Positions 8,814 to 17,781 of a stretch of 64,000 nt of DNA are shown piece by piece (positions within the stretch are counted from its first letter, which is position 1; each line of letters starts with the position of its first letter). The position numbers and the translations under genes are program-made. The notes beneath the pieces were generated by a model, which saw only the letters and a program-made list of their open reading frames with translations, made no database searches and was not told the origin of the DNA. Source of the DNA: an uncultured Pseudomonadota bacterium (GTDB taxonomy: Bacteria; Myxococcota_A; UBA796; CAJQPC01); the NCBI GenBank assembly GCA_913060515.1, contig CAJXRZ010000031.1:1-64000 (forward strand), written 5' to 3'.

Positions 8814-9286
8814 AGCAGAGAGAGCGCGAAGAGCACGATGGCTGCCCAAGCCACTGGCCCCAGTCGCCCGCTGGCCTGGGCGTTGGCCGCCGACTCATCG
8901 ATGATGAGCACCAAGCGTCCCGGCGCACCAGGACGGAGCCGCCAGCCCTGGTCCTGGGCCGCGTCGAGGAGGGTCTGGGTGACCGCTTCCTTGAGGGGAG
9001 ACTTGCCGCCGATGCTGTGGTTGCCACGGCCCGTGACGAAGACCACGGCGCCAGACTGAAGCGCCTCGGACTCTGACAAGGCCGCCTCGACACACTCCAC
9101 TGCGATGCGCACGGAGAGGTCATGCAAGTCCACCGTCAGGCTGCCCGCTTCTCCCCAGATGTGGGTGTCCGGGCGCCAGGGCCGCTCATCGTTCCACGAC
9201 AGGGTCCGGGCCCGAGCTGCGATGCCGCCAAGCTGGCCTCGCATGTGGGAGACGTCGGCAATCAGTTCCGGGGTGAGCGCTGCCAT
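8783..9286 (-). CDS. Smr-domain protein with C-terminal membrane anchor
   Basis: A 167-residue protein. A complete Smr domain is visible: VDLHDLSVRIAVECVEAAL at about residues 51-69 (the DLH motif), then VFVTGRGNHSIGGKSPLKEAV at about 83-103 (the TGxGxHS motif), then the closing strand GRLVLII. Smr domains act as endonucleases or nucleic-acid binders, as in MutS2. After it comes VAWAAIVLFALSLLYVLV, a single hydrophobic helix at the extreme C-terminus. The protein would therefore be tail-anchored with the Smr domain in the cytoplasm. The gene begins 4 bp after the TonB-receptor stop codon and so ends the long fliF operon. Confidence 0.8.
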   Translation of the reverse strand: MAALTPELIADVSHMRGQLGGIAARARTLSWNDERPWRPDTHIWGEAGSLTVDLHDLSVRIAVECVEAALSESEALQSGAVVFVTGRGNHSIGGKSPLKEAVTQTLLDAAQDQGWRLRPGAPGRLVLIIDESAANAQASGRLGPVAWAAIVLFALSLLYVLVTSLLS

Positions 9287-9290
9287 GCGC

Positions 9291-11420
9291 CTAAAACTCA
9301 GCCCGCAGACCCACCAGTGGCAAAAACACAGGACCAGAGACGGTCGCGCTCTGGGAGAAGTCGTAGGAATAGACCACGTACATCCCGTTGTTTCGCGGCG
9401 GGACCAACCAGCCCTCGCCGTATGCGACCAGAGTCCAGTTCCGCATGGTCCAGCTCTTCTCGATGTGCAGGTCCACCTTCTGGTAGTTCACCAAACGCGC
9501 GCCGTTGGTGTCTCCCAAGATGGGCGTGTACATGTCCTTGTCCGCGTCGTAGCGTCCGCCCACAGCCGCCGTATAGGGCAGGCCAGCCGAGAGCCGGTAG
9601 CGCACACCCACGTTCCAAGTGGGCCGAAAATCCCAGCTCGCCACGAGGTCCACGCTCCAAGGCTGGTCGTAGTCAAAGGGCGCGCCGTCGCGCTCCGACC
9701 GGCCTAGCGTGAGGCTGGTCCAAGCAAAGAAGTGCTCGCGCATCCGGTAGCGGCTGGAGAACTCCAGGCCCATCGCTGAGCCGTCTACGGCACGAGGGAC
9801 CTCGCCGGGGACTTGAAGGATCACTCCGTCAAAGCGCTTGCCCCAGGCACTCAGGCCCAGCTCCCAGCGTCCAGCCAGAGCGACATCCATTCCAAGCGAG
9901 GCCTGATCGCTCTGGGAGACCCCCAAGGTGGGGTCACCCGTCGCCGGCGAGAGCACGTCCAAGGAAGGCAGCTGGCTGTAGCGACCGGCAGCCCCCCAGA
10001 TGCGCAGGTCCTCTTTGGGCGTCCACCAGACGGAGAGCCGCGGGTCCACACCCACGCGTCCCTTGCCATCGCCCTGCACCCGCAGTCCGGGCTGCATGCG
10101 AAGGTCGGCCACCCGAAAGCGCGGCTCGACGTAGCCAGCCCAGAGCACCCGATTCAGGGACTCGTCTACGCTCTCTCCGCGAGAGAGCAGAGGGGCCTCG
10201 TCGCGAAGCTCCGGCCAAGCCCGGCTGGCCGTGGCTTGACGCTGTACGTTCTCGGGCTTGAGTTCCACGCCATAGGCCAGGTCCATGACCGAGGACTGGC
10301 TCCAGATGCTGTCGTTGCGCAGCCAGGCATAGCGGCTCACGCGCAGCTGGGAGTCCGTGGGCAGGGTGCCCGCCCAGCGGTCCCAGACCACCGCCACAGA
10401 GGTGCGGGAGCTGACCGAGCCAAAGCTGTTGTGCAGGCGGATGGCGGCCGAGTGAAAGTCCCGGTCAAAGACCAGGGACGGCGAGGTCTCCACCTCCAGG
10501 GCGTCGAACTCTTGGGCGTCGAAGACGTAGCGGGAGTAGTTGTCCCCAGCGCCAACGAAGGTCACCGCCAAGTGGTGGTCCGGGCTGCGCAGATCCGTGT
10601 CGTAGCGGGCCAGGTAGTCGTAGAAGCGCGGCCACACCGAGAACTGGTCGTTCTGGCGGGCATCCTGGTAGGAGCGCCGCGCCGAGACCGACAGGCCGCC
10701 GCTCTTGCCCACCGGAGTGGTCAGGTAGCCGCCCACCATGACCAGGTTGATGTTCGCACCGGCGTGCAAGCGCGTGGCGTCGGGTTCACGGCTGCGAGCT
10801 TCGACCACAGCCCCAGTGGCGTTGCCGTAGGTGGCGCCAAAGGTGGAGGGGAAGAAGGAGAGGTCCTCCAGCAAGCGGCTGTGAAAAACCGAGCTGTAGT
10901 TGTTGAAGTGGAAGAGGTAGGGGATCTCCACGCCATCGAGGTAGTAGCGGGTCTCCTCTGGGGCGCTTCCTCGCACGGCCAACACGCCCGAGGCCGGCCC
11001 GTACTCCGGAGTGACGGCCACGCCCGGCAGCGACTGCAGCAAGCGCACGGGGTCCTCGAAGGTTCCAGGGGCCTTCTGCACCCGCTCGCGGTCCAAGACC
11101 TGCGCGGAAGGGTGTGGCATCTCTCGCCTGGCCTCGACGACAATCTCGCCTACCGCCTCGGCCCGAAGCATGTAGATCTCCAGAGCCGGCGCCGGCGTCT
11201 GAACGCTCAGAAAGACCGGCTCATGCTCCCCCGCGAGCACCATCACTTCCACGGTCCCCTCTGGAACCTCCAGCTCAAAGGCACCCTTTGCGTTGCTACG
11301 GGTCTCCAGCTCTCCCACGGCGATCAAGGCCCCGGGAAGAGGGTCCCCGGTCCCGCGCTCTTTGACCGTGCCCGTCAGAGTGGCCGCAAGAGAGAGCCCA
11401 CACAGCAGCAACCAGCTCAC
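9291..11420 (-). CDS. TonB-dependent receptor-like outer-membrane protein
   Basis: A 709-residue protein. A signal peptide (MSWLLLCGLSLAATL) precedes a carboxypeptidase-regulatory-like beta-sandwich (TVKERGTGDPLPGALIAV) at about residues 17-85. A plug domain follows with DPVRLLQSLPGVAV and VRGSAPEETRYYLDGVEIP, then a 22-strand-type barrel rich in alternating aromatic strands. The last residues, VGLRAEF, end in Phe as outer-membrane barrels do. It would import or sense an unknown ligand. The ATG overlaps the stop codon of the upstream lipoprotein (ATGA), which in turn follows fliI closely. Placement in a flagellar operon is unusual, and no exbB/exbD/tonB genes are in the window. Confidence 0.82.
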   Translation of the reverse strand: MSWLLLCGLSLAATLTGTVKERGTGDPLPGALIAVGELETRSNAKGAFELEVPEGTVEVMVLAGEHEPVFLSVQTPAPALEIYMLRAEAVGEIVVEARREMPHPSAQVLDRERVQKAPGTFEDPVRLLQSLPGVAVTPEYGPASGVLAVRGSAPEETRYYLDGVEIPYLFHFNNYSSVFHSRLLEDLSFFPSTFGATYGNATGAVVEARSREPDATRLHAGANINLVMVGGYLTTPVGKSGGLSVSARRSYQDARQNDQFSVWPRFYDYLARYDTDLRSPDHHLAVTFVGAGDNYSRYVFDAQEFDALEVETSPSLVFDRDFHSAAIRLHNSFGSVSSRTSVAVVWDRWAGTLPTDSQLRVSRYAWLRNDSIWSQSSVMDLAYGVELKPENVQRQATASRAWPELRDEAPLLSRGESVDESLNRVLWAGYVEPRFRVADLRMQPGLRVQGDGKGRVGVDPRLSVWWTPKEDLRIWGAAGRYSQLPSLDVLSPATGDPTLGVSQSDQASLGMDVALAGRWELGLSAWGKRFDGVILQVPGEVPRAVDGSAMGLEFSSRYRMREHFFAWTSLTLGRSERDGAPFDYDQPWSVDLVASWDFRPTWNVGVRYRLSAGLPYTAAVGGRYDADKDMYTPILGDTNGARLVNYQKVDLHIEKSWTMRNWTLVAYGEGWLVPPRNNGMYVVYSYDFSQSATVSGPVFLPLVGLRAEF

Positions 11421-12376
11421 TGGATCTCCAATACGACGGTGGCACCGTCCACAGCATCCAGACCGCAGCGGCCCTCGGCCACCCAGTCCAGGCGAAAGGC
11501 TTGGTCGGGAGGCGCGCAGTCCAGGGAGTCTTGGGTGCTCAGGTCTTCCACTCCGGAGAGCGCCTCGAGCTCCAGCTCACCGGAGACCGCCCGCAGCGTG
11601 GCTTGCATCAGCCCCGCATCCGAGGTCACATCGCCCGGAATCAGTCGACCAAAGTGCTCAATGAGCGGCTCTTCCACCCCAACGGCCACGTCCACCCAGG
11701 CCCAGCGGTTGCCCAGCTCAGGGTCCAAGTCCAGGACCAACTGGTGGTAGATGCCCGGCTCGCCGAGCTCTCGCTCCGCCACGACCCAGGCGCCTTCTTC
11801 GTTCTCGAAGACCACCTCATCGGCCAGCACGTCAGCCTGGGTCTCGCTCAGCTCCAGCACCGTGCCCAGCCCCGAGGCCGACATCCAGCGCAGGCTTCCG
11901 CGGGCGTTGTCCAAGCTCACCCGCACCGCCTGTCCGTCCGCGGCGTGTTGCGTCTCCAGAGCCGGCAGATCCCGACGTGTGGTCAGGCTCAGGTCTTCTC
12001 CCACATCGACGGCGGCCCGCTGCACTTGCAGATCCTGGGTGCTGCGAAGCAGCGTGAGCGTCGCCTGGGCCTGCTCTCCGGTGGCCGACGTGGCCACCAG
12101 CTCCAAGAGCGCCCCATCTGCGGCCGCTTCCGGCAAGACAGGAGCGCTGCCATTGAGCGGCTCTCCGTCCAAAGACCACGCCAAGGTGGGGGCTTGCGCG
12201 TGCGCCATGCCCTCTCCCGACCAGACCGCTGCGTGGGCCTGGCCCTCGTGCACGCCCATCGCCGCGATGCGAAAAGGACCCAAGTCCTTGCGCGCGACAT
12301 CAAAGGGTGGCGCACAGGCGCTGAGGGCCGCAAGAGCGGGCAAGACGAGGGCGAAAATCAGTGGGGAGCGGCTCAC
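11417..12376 (-). CDS. Lipoprotein co-encoded with TonB receptor, unknown function
   Basis: A 319-residue protein. I chose the GTG at 12376, which gives VSRSPLIFALVLPALAALSAC, a signal peptide with a lipobox Cys. A longer reading from 12445 would overlap fliI and bury the signal. The mature part looks like two or three Ig-like beta domains (for example LAWSLDGEPLNGSAPVLPE). It partners the downstream receptor by a 4-bp stop/start overlap, resembling surface lipoprotein plus TonB-receptor pairs. It occupies the position where fliJ normally follows fliI, but has no resemblance to the coiled-coil FliJ. Confidence 0.68.
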   Translation of the reverse strand: MSRSPLIFALVLPALAALSACAPPFDVARKDLGPFRIAAMGVHEGQAHAAVWSGEGMAHAQAPTLAWSLDGEPLNGSAPVLPEAAADGALLELVATSATGEQAQATLTLLRSTQDLQVQRAAVDVGEDLSLTTRRDLPALETQHAADGQAVRVSLDNARGSLRWMSASGLGTVLELSETQADVLADEVVFENEEGAWVVAERELGEPGIYHQLVLDLDPELGNRWAWVDVAVGVEEPLIEHFGRLIPGDVTSDAGLMQATLRAVSGELELEALSGVEDLSTQDSLDCAPPDQAFRLDWVAEGRCGLDAVDGATVVLEIQ

Positions 12377-12399
12377 GGCGCCCTGTCTAACCCGTGGCC

Positions 12400-13713
12400 C
12401 TAAGAACGGAGAAGCGCTTGCATGAAGGCGACGGACTTGCTGCACTCGGTCAGCTCTCCGACCTGCTGTCGCAAGAAGAGGTCCAGGTGGGGCTTCTTCT
12501 CAAAGGCTTGGTCCACCGCCGGATCACTGCCCTTCACGTAGGCCCCCAGGCGACGCAGCTCTTCATTGTCGGTGTAGTCCGAGAGCAGGCGCCGCATCCC
12601 TTGGGCGCAGGCCAAGTGCTCGGCGTCCACCACCGCAGGCTGCACACGGGAGACCGAACCCAAGACATCGACCGCTGGATAGTGTCCCTTGCTGGCCAGC
12701 TTCCTGGACAGGACGATGTGACCGTCTACGATGCCGCGCACTGCATCCCCGATGGGATCATGCACATCGTCCCCTTCAACGAGCACCGTGCAGATCGCCG
12801 TGATGCTGCCGCCGATCTCCTGGTCCCCGGGGCCGGCGCGCTCCAGGAGCCGCGGCAGCATGGCAAAGACCGAGGGGGTGTAGCCGCCACGTGTGGGCGG
12901 CTCCCCTGCAGCCAGGCCGATCTGACGCTGGGCCATGGCGAAGCGCGTGACGGAGTCCATCATCAAGAGCACGTCCTGGCCTTGGTCGCGGAAGAACTCG
13001 GCGATGGTGAGGGCGCAGAGCGCCCCTTTGACTTGTAGAACCGGGCTCTTGTCGGAAGTCACCACGACAACAACCGAACGCGCCAGCCCCTCTGGACCCA
13101 GCTCGCGCTCAATGAACTCGCGCACCTCTCGACCGCGCTCTCCAAGCAGGCAGATCACGTTGACCTGCGCCTGGCTGGAGCGCGCGAGCATGCCCATCAG
13201 GGTGGACTTGCCCACGCCGGAACCGGCCATGATTCCAACCCGCTGACCACGGCCCAAAGTGAGCAGGCCGTCGATCACGCGCACACCGGTCTCCAAGGGG
13301 GAGTCCACGATGCTGCGCTTCATCGCATCGGGCGGATCCCGGTCCACCGGCAACCACTCGTCCACCTGGATTGGCGGGCCCCCATCCGCAGCCCGTCCCA
13401 GCCCATCGACCACGCGGCCGATCATGCTGTTGCCCACACCACAGCGCAGCGGTCCTTCCATCGAGCGAACGGGGCTGCCATAGGCCACCCCCTCGGGCGC
13501 CTCCAGCGGAACCAGAAGTGCCCGGCCGTCACGGAAGCCAACGACCTCGGCGAGCGTGCCGCCCAGGGTGCATGCGGTGCCAACAGGGACGCCGGGAAGC
13601 TCGGCTTCAATCAGCGTTCCCACGACGCGCACGACACGGCCAATGACCCGCGAGAGGGAGAGCGTGCTCAGGCGTGCCTGCAGAGCATCCAGGGCCTCTT
13701 GGGTCTGGCTCAT
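12400..13713 (-). CDS. fliI: Flagellar export ATPase FliI
   Basis: A 437-residue ATPase of the flagellar type III export apparatus, related to the F1 beta subunit. The P-loop GIMAGSGVGKSTLMGM lies at about residues 162-177, the Walker B region VLLMMDSVTRFAMAQRQIGLA at about 247-267, and the family signature PPTRGGYTPSVFAMLPRLLERAG follows. Length is normal. It works with FliH (upstream, stop/start overlap) and with FliJ, which is not encoded next to it here. Confidence 0.97.
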   Translation of the reverse strand: MSQTQEALDALQARLSTLSLSRVIGRVVRVVGTLIEAELPGVPVGTACTLGGTLAEVVGFRDGRALLVPLEAPEGVAYGSPVRSMEGPLRCGVGNSMIGRVVDGLGRAADGGPPIQVDEWLPVDRDPPDAMKRSIVDSPLETGVRVIDGLLTLGRGQRVGIMAGSGVGKSTLMGMLARSSQAQVNVICLLGERGREVREFIERELGPEGLARSVVVVVTSDKSPVLQVKGALCALTIAEFFRDQGQDVLLMMDSVTRFAMAQRQIGLAAGEPPTRGGYTPSVFAMLPRLLERAGPGDQEIGGSITAICTVLVEGDDVHDPIGDAVRGIVDGHIVLSRKLASKGHYPAVDVLGSVSRVQPAVVDAEHLACAQGMRRLLSDYTDNEELRRLGAYVKGSDPAVDQAFEKKPHLDLFLRQQVGELTECSKSVAFMQALLRS

Positions 13714-14369
13714 GGGGCCGCCAATCCGGCGTCCAACTCGGAGAGAAGGACCTCGATGGAGGCGTCCACCTCACAGCCCTCCCGCTCTACGCGACAGCCG
13801 CCGGACATCTCTGCCTCCGCCACGACCTCCACCTCCTGTTTGGCCAAGAGGGCTTGAATGGACTCGGCCCGCGCCGCAGGAACATGAACCCGCACCCGTC
13901 CGCCACTCGGGAAGCGAGAGAGGGTGCGAAGGACCAACTCCTCCAGGGCATGAGGCGCGTGAATCAAGCTGTCACCGAGCACGCGTCGGCTCAAGGCCAA
14001 TGCAATGGCGACGGCCTGCTCAGCGCTCTCTTTGGCCTGCGCTTCGCCGACCAGCTCCAGCCCCGAGGCCAGCTTCTCCAGGTCCTTGATCTGAGCGCGC
14101 AGGGCCTCCAGCTCCGGGGCCAGCTCTGCCCGGGCCTCTGCCAGTCCTGCGGCGTGGCCTTCCAGCCGGGCGGCCTCCAGTCGCTCCAAGAGGGCCTCTG
14201 AGTCCGGCTCGACCTCGGGCTCCGCTTCGAGCTCTGGGACCAGCTCTGGGACCAAGCCCAGCGGAGCGGTCTCCGGATCCTCCATGTTCTCGGGAAAGGA
14301 GAGGACCTCGCCAGCGGGTGGCGGTGGAGCCTGAAGCGCCGAGATTTCCCAGAGAGGCTGAAAGGACAT
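13710..14369 (-). CDS. fliH: Flagellar export regulator FliH
   Basis: A 219-residue protein between fliG and fliI, as in most flagellar clusters. The N-terminal third is Pro/Glu-rich and disordered. The middle is Ala/Glu/Leu coiled coil (LLERLEAARLEGHAAGLAEARAEL), the GxxxG-like helix of FliH/YscL. The C-terminal half resembles the V-ATPase E-subunit fold (ALALSRRVLGDSLIHAPHALEELVLRTL). FliH binds FliI and couples it to the export gate. Assignment rests on position and architecture, since FliH sequences diverge strongly. It overlaps fliI by 4 bp and begins 3 bp after fliG. Confidence 0.88.
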   Translation of the reverse strand: MSFQPLWEISALQAPPPPAGEVLSFPENMEDPETAPLGLVPELVPELEAEPEVEPDSEALLERLEAARLEGHAAGLAEARAELAPELEALRAQIKDLEKLASGLELVGEAQAKESAEQAVAIALALSRRVLGDSLIHAPHALEELVLRTLSRFPSGGRVRVHVPAARAESIQALLAKQEVEVVAEAEMSGGCRVEREGCEVDASIEVLLSELDAGLAAP

Positions 14370-14372
14370 CGG

Positions 14373-15386
14373 CTAACCGTCCCCGAGAATCGGCAAGTAG
14401 ATCGTGCCTTCTTCCGCCAAGCGCATCGCGACTTCCACGATGTTTTCCTGGGAAGTCTGCAGAGCCTTCTTCGGAGTAGGCCCCATGATCTCCAGCTCCT
14501 CTTCCAGGTCCGCGGCCGCACGAGAGGAGAGGTTGCGCAGGAAGAGATCCCGCATCTCCGGGCTCGCTCCAGCCAGCGCCAGCAACAGGTCCTGCTTCTC
14601 GATCTCCTTGAGGATGGCCTGCACCCCGCGGCGGTCCAGATCGGCCAGGTCGTCGAAGACCACCATGCGCCGGCGCAAGATGTCGGCGAGCTCGTCGTCG
14701 TCGTCTGAGAGGCGGTCCAGGACGCCTTCGTTGATCTCGGTGCCCAGACGGCCCAAGACCTGAGCGGTACGGTCGATGCCCTCTACGCTCCAACGGTCGG
14801 CGCCGTCGTCTTCCAGGGCCAAGCGCAGCGAGCGCTCGACATCGTCCGCCAGCTCACCGGGAACACCCCGCAGCTTGGCCATACGAATGGTCGCATCGTA
14901 GCGCTCCTCATCATCCATCGCCTTGAGCACAGCAGCGGCGTTGTCCGTGCCCATCAAGAGCAGGCCTACCGCCCGAGTCTGGGGATGCTCGTCGCTCAGG
15001 ATCGCAGCGACGGCTTGAGGAGAACGGGTCGCGATGTAGTCCTCAAAGTCCTTGGACAGGCTGCGCCGCAGGGACGCCTCTACCCGGCCCCGTCGGTCCT
15101 CCTTCACCAGGGTAGGCAGGACCCCCAAGGCGAAAGCACGGCCCGTGCGAGGGAAGAGCGTGGTGCGGTGCAGGTCCCGAACGAACTCAGCAACCACCCG
15201 CTCAACGACCTCGCTCGGCACATCGTCCATCTCGGCCATGGCCAAGCCGATGTCTCGAATCTCATCCGCCTTGAGGTTCTCCAGGATGGACCCGGCAACA
15301 TCGCGGTTGAGGAACATCAACAGCACAGCCGAGCGCTGAACCCCGTTGAGCTCTGCTGGCAGAGCCTTTGCTGCGGGCTGACCCAT
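14373..15386 (-). CDS. fliG: Flagellar motor switch protein FliG
   Basis: A 337-residue rotor protein. The N-terminal domain (LPAELNGVQRSAVLLMFLNRDVA) binds FliF. The middle EHPQTRAVGLLLMG is the FliM-binding EHPQ motif, at about residue 130. The C-terminal torque domain contains LRRRMVVFDDLADLDRRGVQAILKEI with the charged residues that face the stator. Length is typical. It follows fliF by 9 bp. Confidence 0.97.
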   Translation of the reverse strand: MGQPAAKALPAELNGVQRSAVLLMFLNRDVAGSILENLKADEIRDIGLAMAEMDDVPSEVVERVVAEFVRDLHRTTLFPRTGRAFALGVLPTLVKEDRRGRVEASLRRSLSKDFEDYIATRSPQAVAAILSDEHPQTRAVGLLLMGTDNAAAVLKAMDDEERYDATIRMAKLRGVPGELADDVERSLRLALEDDGADRWSVEGIDRTAQVLGRLGTEINEGVLDRLSDDDDELADILRRRMVVFDDLADLDRRGVQAILKEIEKQDLLLALAGASPEMRDLFLRNLSSRAAADLEEELEIMGPTPKKALQTSQENIVEVAMRLAEEGTIYLPILGDG

Positions 15387-15395
15387 TCTCTCTCC

Positions 15396-16964
15396 TCAGG
15401 CCCCGCGGGACCACAATCGAATGACCTGAGCGGCCGCTTCGGCCTCTCGCTGGGCCAGGGTGTTCAAGTCTTCACGGTCCACGCTCTCGTAGTTGTCGAC
15501 CATCAGGCGCAAGCGCGCTGCCAGGTCGTCCTCGGCCTCGGCCTCAGCTTCAGCAGCCGCGACCTCCTCGGGTGTGGGCTCTGCCTTGGGGGGCGTCATG
15601 ACCAGCTTCATCACGGGGCGAACCACCATGCCAAAGACAAGGGCCAAAGCCAGAACTGCGATGGCATAGGGCAAGTAGGGCAGCGCGCTGACCCCCACCA
15701 GTGCGCCGGTCGTCAGGTCCTGGTCCACTTCACCGAAGGGAAGGACGATAACCTCCACGCTGTCCTGCTCACCGGCTGCTCCGGCAGAGTTCATCGCCAG
15801 CGTATGGAGCTGCTTGCGAACGCTCTCGAGGTCAGGCTCTCCATCTTCACCGGCCAGTGCGATGGCGATCTCTTCCACCTTGGCGCTGTCCACCGTCACG
15901 GCGACCGAGATGCGCTGCAGCTCCCCGCGCTCGGTGGTGCTGGTGACCACATCGTGGCCTGGGGTCGTGGTCGTCGAAATCTTCGACTTCTCGTCGACTC
16001 CGCCACCCGCGGTGCCCTCTGGGGTGCCCGTGTTGGCCTCGGCCCCGGCCGCCCCGCCGCCGCCGCCCGCACCGTCGTAGGACTTGGACTCCTCGATGCG
16101 CTCCTCCAGCGCCACACCCTCCAGGAGCTGCTTGCGCTCGCCGATGGAGCTGGTGTGGGAGAGCTCAGCGCGCACGGAGACGGAGAAAGAGGCGGGGTCG
16201 GGAAGAACGCTGCGCAGGTTGCGCGCGATCTTCTGCTCCAGATCCTGCTCCAAGACCCGGCGCTTGCGGGTCATCTCATCGCCTTTGGCCTCGCTTCCGC
16301 TCGCGCCCCCACCATCCCAGAGCAGCTCACCGTTCTGGTTGATGACGCTCACCCCCTCTGGGGTCAGCTCCGGCACAGCAGCTGCGACCAGGTTGACCAC
16401 ACCGTTGAGCTGCTTCTCGGAGAGCGTGCTGCTGGCGGTCATGGACATCACGACGCTGGCACTCGCGGCCCGCTTTTCCGAGACCAGGAAGCTGTTGTCT
16501 TCGGGCAGCACCAAGCGCACCTTGGCGCGCTTGACGGGCCGAAGCTGTGTGAGCGTCTCTGCCAAGTCCCGCTCCAGCTGCGCCTTCTCGGCGATGTCCA
16601 GCGGGCGAGCCGTTGAGCCCACAGGGAGCTGGTCGATGATGCTCAGGCCGGCCTGCTGCCCCTCCGCGGCCAGGGCGATGTTCGCTGCGCCGACGTCCGT
16701 CTTCAAGACCACCAGGCTTGAGCCGTCGTCCTCAATCTCGTACCAGACCCCGGCGGTGGTGAGCGCACCGGCGCCTCGCTCAACATCACCGGAGCTTCCG
16801 CGCAGGATGGTGTAGGTCGAGGCCTGGGACGCCCAGATGCCGGTCCCGATGACCAGGAACACTGAGACGACGACTGTGGCGACCAGAGCGATGCGCCGGT
16901 TGGCCTCCAAGGACTCCCAGAAGGTCTTGAGTTGTTCCAGCAGGGGCTGCACGTCGAAAGGCAT
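15396..16964 (-). CDS. fliF: Flagellar MS-ring protein FliF
   Basis: A 522-residue protein forming the membrane ring on which the basal body is built. A first transmembrane helix (IALVATVVVSVFLVIGTGIWA) lies at about residues 25-45. The YscJ/FliF ring domains follow, with KAQLERDLAETLTQLRPVKRAKVRLVLPE at about 125-153. A Gly/Ala-rich disordered loop lies near 295-330. A second helix (LPYLPYAIAVLALALVFGMVVRPVM) is at about 430-455, with a short FliG-binding tail. It heads a long operon and is preceded by a CTAAA-N15-ACCGATGG promoter. Confidence 0.97.
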   Translation of the reverse strand: MPFDVQPLLEQLKTFWESLEANRRIALVATVVVSVFLVIGTGIWASQASTYTILRGSSGDVERGAGALTTAGVWYEIEDDGSSLVVLKTDVGAANIALAAEGQQAGLSIIDQLPVGSTARPLDIAEKAQLERDLAETLTQLRPVKRAKVRLVLPEDNSFLVSEKRAASASVVMSMTASSTLSEKQLNGVVNLVAAAVPELTPEGVSVINQNGELLWDGGGASGSEAKGDEMTRKRRVLEQDLEQKIARNLRSVLPDPASFSVSVRAELSHTSSIGERKQLLEGVALEERIEESKSYDGAGGGGGAAGAEANTGTPEGTAGGGVDEKSKISTTTTPGHDVVTSTTERGELQRISVAVTVDSAKVEEIAIALAGEDGEPDLESVRKQLHTLAMNSAGAAGEQDSVEVIVLPFGEVDQDLTTGALVGVSALPYLPYAIAVLALALVFGMVVRPVMKLVMTPPKAEPTPEEVAAAEAEAEAEDDLAARLRLMVDNYESVDREDLNTLAQREAEAAAQVIRLWSRGA

Positions 16965-16985
16965 CGAATACTCTCAGGTGAGGCT

Positions 16986-17013
16986 CCATCGGTCACCACG
17001 GGCGGCGCTTTAG
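16986..17013 (-). promoter_or_regulatory. Sigma-28-type promoter of the fliF operon
   Basis: On the minus strand CTAAA (17013-17009) and ACCGATGG (16993-16986) are separated by exactly 15 bases. This matches the layout of FliA promoters (TAAA-N15-GCCGATAA). The ATG of fliF at 16964 would be about 15 nt from the expected start of transcription. Confidence 0.75.
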
Positions 17014-17466
17014 GGTTGAGGGTGAGTTTTTTGGGTTTTGGGAGTCAGCAAGGCCCGCGACGCCACCGGATGACGGCGATTGCAGTGGCAATGGGCTTGG
17101 CCAGAGCAGTGGATTTCACCGGGGTCCACAGGCCCGCTGAGAGCAGCCCAGAGACGGACCACGCCGATCCCATTGGCTCGCCCAAACTCGATTTAGGCAC
17201 CCTAGCTGCGCCCCCAGGGCTGCTCGGGGGCCACTGAAACGAAGCGCGCAGCGAGGCTTCCGAGGCCCGGGCTTCAGGGAACCAGCAGACCACCCAGCGA
17301 CCTGCCAGTGGCAGGAAAGCTGGACTCGCATCTCTCGCTCTGGGACCGCCAAGCGCCACGCCCGGACAAGCTCAAGCGCCCCCCGGAATGCCAAGCCAGA
17401 GACCCTCAGCTCGCCAAGTGCGCGCCGATGCCTCTGGCCCCTCCCCCATCAAACACAGTTCTATTC
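17014..17466. other. 450-bp gap between fliE and fliF without a supported gene
   Basis: This stretch lies between the fliE stop and the fliF promoter, in an island where genes otherwise overlap. It contains open frames on both strands, but none has a ribosome site, a family signature or a consistent codon pattern. A short palindrome (CTGCCAGTGGCAG, about 17302-17314) is present. It could be a decayed gene (fliJ or a small basal-body gene would fit by place), a long leader or a small RNA. I see nothing decisive. Confidence 0.4.
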
Positions 17467-17781
17467 TCAGATCGCCATATTCATGATGGTCTCATACGCG
17501 GAAACAACCTTGTTTCTCGCCGTACTCGCCGCCTGAAGCGTAATGTCCGCTTGGGTCAACGCCAGCATCGTCTCATGAATTCCAGCGTCTCCGGCAGCCA
17601 GGTCTTGCAGGGCTACGTCTCCATTGTGCTGGGCCTGGTCGACCCCTTGCATCATGGAGCTGAGCTGGTCCTCGAAGGCGGTCTTTGGAGAGGACATCTG
17701 CGTCTTGGGCCCAGCGATAGACGCCGACTGACCGACACCAGAGAGGGGCGGCAAGCCGCCGCCTATTGCGGAGATAGACAT
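17467..17781 (-). CDS. fliE: Flagellar hook-basal body protein FliE
   Basis: A 104-residue protein. FliE is the first axial subunit exported. It joins the MS ring to the rod. The recognisable C-terminal block is DLAAGDAGIHETMLALTQADITLQAASTARNKVVSAYETIMNM (about residues 60-103), with the usual helix and the NKVVxAYxxIMxM ending. It is the third gene of flgB-flgC-fliE, with a 1-bp overlap to flgC. Confidence 0.95.
   Translation of the reverse strand: MSISAIGGGLPPLSGVGQSASIAGPKTQMSSPKTAFEDQLSSMMQGVDQAQHNGDVALQDLAAGDAGIHETMLALTQADITLQAASTARNKVVSAYETIMNMAI

Noticed and set aside
9813-11750. A 645-residue open frame on the plus strand
   Set aside because: It is antisense to the TonB-receptor and lipoprotein genes, which have clear domain motifs. 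In GC-rich DNA the opposite strand often stays open. Its composition (Arg/His/Gln/Val-rich) is that of a shadow.
14985-16616. A 543-residue open frame on the plus strand
   Set aside because: Antisense to fliF and fliG, which are unambiguous.
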